Assembly: GCF_002157875.1 (NCBI RefSeq)
Contig: NZ_CP021376.1
Coordinates: 2,054,501-2,118,500 of the forward strand
Source of the DNA: Oceanisphaera avium
Lineage (GTDB): Bacteria; Pseudomonadota; Gammaproteobacteria; Enterobacterales; Aeromonadaceae
Reading direction: 5' to 3'
Length of the DNA stretch: 64,000 nt
The notes below the pieces were generated by a model. The model was not told where the DNA came from. It was given only the letters and a program-made list of their open reading frames with translations, and searched no databases. Each line of letters begins with the position of its first letter. Positions within the stretch are counted from its first letter, which is position 1. Shown one piece after another: positions 59,513-64,000 of the stretch. Both the position numbers and the translations under genes were made by a program.

Positions 59513-59589
59513 TGGGGTGACCGACGGGGCTCGAACCCGCGACAACCGGAATCACAATCCGGGACTCTACCAACTGAGCTACGATCACC
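59513..59589 (-). tRNA. tRNA-His(GTG)
   Basis: 77 bases with encoded CCA. It has the extra 5' G (position -1) opposite C73, an identity mark of tRNA-His, and anticodon GTG in loop TTGTGAT. Confidence 0.95.
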
Positions 59590-59655
59590 ATTATTTCTGA
59601 CTAACTTTCTTTTTACTGGGGCTTAGTCTACCAAGCTTTGTCCGAATGTACTAGA

Positions 59656-59732
<77 letters not shown>

Positions 59733-59882
59733 TCACATTTGGACGATGCGGATATTAAGACCCACGCCGCTGCTTGTCCAGCACTATTTAAAAATAAACA
59801 CGTGGTTGGTGCTTTTGTCGTCAGTCTGCTGCTTTTTTAGCGTGGTGCTAATAATGTCTTACTTAACTTGTCCGTTGAGCAA

Positions 59883-59938
59883 TTGACTTATGTTAGAAAA
59901 GACTTAAAATTCTTAAAAATGAATGAACGTTCATTCAT
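59883..59938 (+). promoter_or_regulatory. Promoter and TetR operator of the efflux operon
   Basis: A plausible -35 (TTGACT, 59883-59888) and -10 (TAAAAT, 59905-59910) with a 16-base spacer lie directly before a perfect 20-bp palindrome at 59919-59938, centred on GAACGTTC. This is the classical operator form of TetR-type efflux regulators and lies at the likely transcription start of the regulator gene, so autorepression is expected. Confidence 0.7.
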
Positions 59939-59964
59939 GGCTTTATTTTGTTAGCGGTGAGTTA

Positions 59965-60531
59965 ATGCCTGATAAACGCGAACGTATTTTAAACTCGGCC
60001 GAAGCCTTGATAGCTCAGCTGGGCTTTCACGGTATTTCAATGCAGCAAGTAGCTAAGCGAGCTAATGTTGCTACTGGAACTATCTATCGCTATTTTTCTG
60101 ATAAAGAAACGCTATTACGGTGTGTACACGAGGAAAGACTGCGTGATGCTTCTACCACCATTTTAAAAAACGTCAATGTAGCAGAACCTTGTTATTTGCA
60201 GTTTCGCCAACTTTGGCTAAATACCTTGCACTATTTACAGGCTAGTCCAGACAGCCTGTGTTATCGAGTGCAGTATGAAGCCTCGCCTTTGTTTAACCGC
60301 GAAGAAGAAAAACAAATGGACGAGCGATACTTTAAACCGGTGCATGAGTTTTTTGAATGTGGGCGCATTAACGGCTTATTTCGCGATATGCCTGCCGAAT
60401 TATTGGGCTTTTTAGCACTGGAAAACCTGATGTTATTGACTCAAAAATGCACTAAAGGCTGTATTGAGCTTGATGATGACTTATATGAACAACTGCTTGA
60501 TGCCAGTTGGAACTCTATTCTTAAACGTTAA
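59965..60531 (+). CDS. TetR/AcrR-family repressor of the efflux operon
   Basis: This is a 188-residue regulator. ATG 59965 is chosen over an in-frame ATG at 59923 because GGTGAG lies just before it and because the earlier start lies inside the operator. The TetR HTH is clear (ISMQQVAKRANVATGTIYRY, FSDKETLLRCVH). The C-terminal ligand-binding domain is helical. It is first in an operon with the membrane-fusion and RND pump genes (30-base gap), and probably represses all three. Confidence 0.9.
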   Translation: MPDKRERILNSAEALIAQLGFHGISMQQVAKRANVATGTIYRYFSDKETLLRCVHEERLRDASTTILKNVNVAEPCYLQFRQLWLNTLHYLQASPDSLCYRVQYEASPLFNREEEKQMDERYFKPVHEFFECGRINGLFRDMPAELLGFLALENLMLLTQKCTKGCIELDDDLYEQLLDASWNSILKR

Positions 60532-60561
60532 TATTTTATAAAAAGTTGCGGGAGCAAACGA

Positions 60562-61713
60562 ATGAAAAAGTGGACATTGTCCATGTTGTTGCTGGTAGTG
60601 CTAATTTTCGGCAGCGTCATCGGATTTAACTTATTTAAACAAAAGATGATGGGCGAATATTTCGCCAATATGCCGGTGCCTAGCTATCCAGTCACCACGA
60701 TGGAGGTGACTCCAAAAGACTGGACGCCGCGTATTGCTGCCATTGGTTTTATTGAACCTATTCAAGGCATTGATATCAGCAACGAGTCTTCAGGCATAGT
60801 GCGCGCTATTCACTTTGAGTCTGGGCAAAAAGTAAAAGCTGGAGATGTCTTGCTTGAGCTGGACGCAGATGTAGAAAAAGCCAACTTACGCAGTGCTCAA
60901 GGGCGGGTGCATTCGGTAGAAGCAAATTTAAAGCGTACCCGCCAGTTGCTTAATCGCGGCTCAGTTTCACAAGGTCAATTAGATGAAGCTCAAGCTAGTT
61001 ATCAAGAGCTAATCGGCCAAGTGGACTCTCTTAAAGCCACTATTGCTCGGCGCACCATTCGCGCGCCCTTTGATGGCGTGATGGGCATTCGTAATGCATT
61101 TTTAGGTCAGTATTTAAATGCCGGCACCGATATCGCGCGCTTAGAAGACAGCAGTCAATTTCGGATCCGCTTTACCATACCGCAAACGCGCATTGCCGAT
61201 ATTGCAGTAGGACAGGCGTTAAATATTTTTGTTGATGCCTATCCTGCCACCCCGTTTGAAGGTGAAGTCACTGCGATTGAACCGCAAGTTAATCCTGACT
61301 CCGGCGTCGTGCAGGTACAAGCCAGTATTCCAAACCAAGATGGCAAGTTACGCTCTGGCATGTTTGCCAAGCTAGACGTGCAGTTGCCAGTGCAACATGA
61401 ACAAATTTTGGTACCACAAACCGCCATTAACTTCACGCTGTATGGCCAAACGGTGTATGTCGTTAGCAAGCAGCAGCCAGAAGAAGGTAAAGAGAAAGAA
61501 AAACCCAACGCTGAGGATGAAACCGTATACATCGCTAAACAAAGAGTGATTGAAGTGGCTGAGCGCGAGGATGATTATGCGCGCGTAGTAAAAGGCCTCA
61601 AAGCGGGTGAAGTCATAGTGACCACCGGACAGGTGCGCTTGTCTAATGGCAGCCATGTAAAACTGGTTGAAGACGATGCCCTAGACACCCCAGAGTCAGC
61701 GCCCCAGCTGTAA
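60562..61713 (+). CDS. RND efflux periplasmic adaptor (membrane fusion protein)
   Basis: This is a 383-residue HlyD/AcrA-type protein. An N-terminal membrane anchor (LLLVVLIFGSVIGFNLF) precedes a lipoyl half (SSGIVRAIHFESGQKVKAGD), an alpha-hairpin (NLRSAQGRVHSVEANLKRT, LDEAQASYQELIGQVDSL), the second lipoyl half (RAPFDGVMGIRNAFLGQYL) and a beta-barrel domain. It links the inner-membrane pump to an outer-membrane channel, which is not encoded in the window. A charged insert (EEGKEKEKPNAEDE) near residue 312 is unusual. Confidence 0.93.
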   Translation: MKKWTLSMLLLVVLIFGSVIGFNLFKQKMMGEYFANMPVPSYPVTTMEVTPKDWTPRIAAIGFIEPIQGIDISNESSGIVRAIHFESGQKVKAGDVLLELDADVEKANLRSAQGRVHSVEANLKRTRQLLNRGSVSQGQLDEAQASYQELIGQVDSLKATIARRTIRAPFDGVMGIRNAFLGQYLNAGTDIARLEDSSQFRIRFTIPQTRIADIAVGQALNIFVDAYPATPFEGEVTAIEPQVNPDSGVVQVQASIPNQDGKLRSGMFAKLDVQLPVQHEQILVPQTAINFTLYGQTVYVVSKQQPEEGKEKEKPNAEDETVYIAKQRVIEVAEREDDYARVVKGLKAGEVIVTTGQVRLSNGSHVKLVEDDALDTPESAPQL

Positions 61714-61725
61714 GCGGAGAATCTG

Positions 61726-64000
61726 ATGCGTTTTACTGATATTTTTATTAAGCGCCCCGTACTGGCGGTGTCGATCAGTTTACTGATCGTGCTGCTGGGG
61801 CTGCAGGCCTTGCAAAAAATGCAAGTGCGCGAATACCCAGATATGACTAACACCGTGATCACCGTGAGTACCGGCTATTACGGTGCCAGTGCGGATTTAA
61901 TCCAAGGTTTTATTACTCAACCCTTAGAACAAGCCATAGCACAAGCGGATAATATTGATTATATGAGCTCCAGCAGTAGTAACGGCAGCTCCAGTATTAC
62001 CGTACAAATGAAGCTAAACACCGACTCTAATGCCGCCCTTTCCGATATTTTGGCCAGGGTAAACTCGGTGCGCTCGCAGCTCCCCAGAGAGGCAGAAGAC
62101 CCCAGTCTGGAAATGACCACAGGCGCTTCTACCTCCATTATGTATATCGCCTTTAGTAGTGATGATTTGAATGCACCTCAAATCAACGACTACTTAGAGC
62201 GCGTTATACGCCCACAATTCTACTCGGTAGACGGGGTTGCCAAGATTAACCTCTTTGGTGGTGCTAAGTTTGCGCTGCGCATTTGGTTAGATCCCCAGCG
62301 CATGGCGGCACATAAGCTCACCGCTCCCGAGGTATTGACCGTTTTACAAGCAAATAACTATCAAGCGGCGGCTGGTCAGGCCACGGGTTATTACATGCTG
62401 TATAACAGTGAAATCAATACCCAAATTGAAAATCCTGAAGAGCTAGAGTCTTTGGTGGTGGCCACTCGCGACGATGGCGTAGTGCGCCTGCGCGATATTG
62501 CCCAAGTGTCCTTGGAGAAAAGCCACGATGTAGTGCGCGCCTTAGCCGATGGCCAACCTGCGGTGGTGATTGGTGTGGATCCCACGCCCTCGGCTAACCC
62601 CTTGGATGTGGCCGATAATGTGCGCAACATGTTGCCTGACTTAGAACGCAACATGCCCGATAACATTAAGATGCAGCTGCTCTATGATGCGACCGATGCC
62701 ATTAATGAGTCTATTAGTGAGGTGGTTAAAACCATATTGGAAGCCTCATTAATCGTGGTGGTAGTTATTACGCTGTTCTTGGGTTCTTTTCGCGCCGTAT
62801 TAATCCCTATTGTTACTATTCCGCTGTCGCTCATTGGCGTGGCCATGCTGATGCAAGCTTTTGGTTTTAGTATTAACCTGATGACGCTACTGGCCATGGT
62901 ACTGGCAATTGGCTTGGTGGTAGATGACGCCATTGTGGTAGTAGAAAACGTCGACCGACATATCAAAGCGGGTGAAGAGCCTTATCGTGCCGCCATTATT
63001 GGTACCCGAGAAATTGCCGTGCCCGTTATTACCATGACCATCACCCTAGCAGCCGTGTATGCTCCTATCGCGTTAATGGACGGTATTACTGGCTCTTTGT
63101 TTAAAGAGTTTGCGCTAACTTTGGCGGGGGCGGTATTTATCTCTGGCATAGTGGCGCTCACGCTGTCACCTATGATGTGCTCTAAGTTATTAAAACCGCA
63201 CACTAATCCTAATCGTTTTGAACGTGGCGTAGAAAGTACCTTAGATAAGCTAACGCACAATTACTCGCGCATGCTGGATGCAGTATTGGCCAAGCGTGCG
63301 GTAGTCATTGCCTTTGCGGTATTAGTATTCGCTTCAATGCCGGTGTTATTTAGCTTTATTCCCAGCGAGTTAGCACCCAGTGAAGATAAAGGCGCGTTTT
63401 TGATGATGGCCAAGGCACCGAACTCGGCAAACCTAGACTACATCGAAAACAATATGCGCAAAGCCGTGGAGGTATTGAATAAAGAAGATGGCCTTGCCAC
63501 CTCGTTAACCATTGCCGGCGTGCCTAATCCCAACCAAGGGCTAGCAGTCGCCGTGCTTAAGCCATGGAGTCAGCGCGATAGCCAAAAAACGGTGATTGAC
63601 CGCCTTACCCCAGGTCTGGGCGCCATTCCTGCGGTGGCAATTACTGCCTTTGAGTTTCCTGAGTTACCCGGGGCGTCTAGTGGCTTACCGGTACAATATG
63701 TACTAACTACGCCAAATAGCTTTGAAAGCTTGTATGAAGTGGCAGCCGATGCCCTGAAAAAAATCAGCCAAAGCCCGCTGTTTGTTTATAGCGAACTGGA
63801 TCTGGCGTTTGACTCAGGGACCATGAAAATTGAGGTTAATCGCGATAAAGCCGGTGCCTACGGCGTCACCATGCAAGACATTGCTATTACTTTGTCGACC
63901 ATGATGAGTGACGGTTATGTAAACCGAGTGGATTTAGATGGCCGAAGCTATGAGGTGATCCCACAGGTGTATCGCAAAGACCGCCTCAACCCCGACTCCA
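61726..64000 (+). CDS. RND efflux pump permease, 5' part
   Basis: The first ~758 residues of an AcrB/MexF-type proton-driven pump (about 1,030 expected); the gene runs off the right edge with no stop. It begins MRFTDIFIKRPVLAVSISLL. The first porter domain has RDIAQVSLEKS; TM4 carries the proton-relay Asp pair in IGLVVDDAIVVVENVDRHI, and the region VPVITMTITLAAVYAPIALM is the next membrane helix. GCGGAG precedes ATG 61726, 12 bases after the adaptor stop. The pump forms a trimer in the inner membrane and expels drugs or solvents together with the adaptor. Confidence 0.95.
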   Translation, partial: MRFTDIFIKRPVLAVSISLLIVLLGLQALQKMQVREYPDMTNTVITVSTGYYGASADLIQGFITQPLEQAIAQADNIDYMSSSSSNGSSSITVQMKLNTDSNAALSDILARVNSVRSQLPREAEDPSLEMTTGASTSIMYIAFSSDDLNAPQINDYLERVIRPQFYSVDGVAKINLFGGAKFALRIWLDPQRMAAHKLTAPEVLTVLQANNYQAAAGQATGYYMLYNSEINTQIENPEELESLVVATRDDGVVRLRDIAQVSLEKSHDVVRALADGQPAVVIGVDPTPSANPLDVADNVRNMLPDLERNMPDNIKMQLLYDATDAINESISEVVKTILEASLIVVVVITLFLGSFRAVLIPIVTIPLSLIGVAMLMQAFGFSINLMTLLAMVLAIGLVVDDAIVVVENVDRHIKAGEEPYRAAIIGTREIAVPVITMTITLAAVYAPIALMDGITGSLFKEFALTLAGAVFISGIVALTLSPMMCSKLLKPHTNPNRFERGVESTLDKLTHNYSRMLDAVLAKRAVVIAFAVLVFASMPVLFSFIPSELAPSEDKGAFLMMAKAPNSANLDYIENNMRKAVEVLNKEDGLATSLTIAGVPNPNQGLAVAVLKPWSQRDSQKTVIDRLTPGLGAIPAVAITAFEFPELPGASSGLPVQYVLTTPNSFESLYEVAADALKKISQSPLFVYSELDLAFDSGTMKIEVNRDKAGAYGVTMQDIAITLSTMMSDGYVNRVDLDGRSYEVIPQVYRKDRLNPDS

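Overview
The window looks like chromosome of a marine or brackish gammaproteobacterium close to the Aeromonadales (Oceanisphaera/Oceanimonas-like; this is inference from gene content). Supporting features are an E. coli-like tRNA order Arg(CCG)-His(GTG)-Leu(CAG)-Pro(TGG), a prlC-rsmJ-gor neighbourhood, an anmK-murQ recycling pair, the DUF2868/DUF3482 pair, and a phaR/phasin pair. Host genes prefer TTA for leucine and have moderate GC.

Layout. 1-8.6 kb: the 3' part of spoT, a secreted lysophospholipase-like hydrolase, a small lipoprotein, anmK and murQ (anhydro-MurNAc recycling), an aldo/keto reductase, and a periplasmic sulfurtransferase coupled to a YeeE/TsuA-type sulfur transporter that is frameshifted, followed by a 55-residue Cys-ended membrane peptide. 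8.6-23.2 kb: ordinary chromosome (flavoprotein, methyltransferase, K+ channel, UspA, LysR regulator, DMT exporter, acuI, CobW GTPase, dps, rsmJ, prlC, gor), including a hairpin-rich intergenic stretch with a strong terminator at 13.7-14.0 kb that may encode an RNA. 23.25-37.7 kb: a mosaic genomic island inserted between gor and a lipoprotein gene. Its left part is GC-rich (DUF736 remnant and a 1094-residue SF1 helicase). Its right part is strongly AT-rich: a tyrosine recombinase cut short by an IS3-family element, a nuclease/STAND-NTPase gene of about 1,580 codons split by a frameshift, an 8-bp-overlapping partner gene of unknown family, and a second, near-identical IS copy lying exactly between two copies of a 298-bp direct repeat. 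37.7-49 kb: lipoprotein, DUF2868 and DUF3482 GTPase, diguanylate cyclase with an upstream in-frame stop, catalase-like peroxidase, CopD-like protein, SlyD-like PPIase, VTT membrane protein, phaR and phasin. 49-58.6 kb: glyoxylate assimilation (gcl, hyi, glxR), a YfcC-type transporter, carboxynorspermidine decarboxylase and dehydrogenase, and an IclR regulator. 58.8-59.75 kb: the tRNA cluster on the minus strand. 59.9-64 kb: a TetR-controlled RND efflux operon whose pump runs off the window.

Most interesting region. The pair at 30.2-35.8 kb has the architecture of an anti-phage system: an N-terminal Cap4/DUF4297-like nuclease signature, a STAND NTPase core, a long helical-repeat sensor region, and a translationally coupled partner that I cannot assign to a family. 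It sits in an island with recombinase and IS elements. The split in the large gene is a single missing C in a C-run. The same lesion (one C short in a C-run) also splits the YeeE-like gene and the DUF3482 gene, so a systematic homopolymer sequencing error has to be excluded before any of the three is called a pseudogene.
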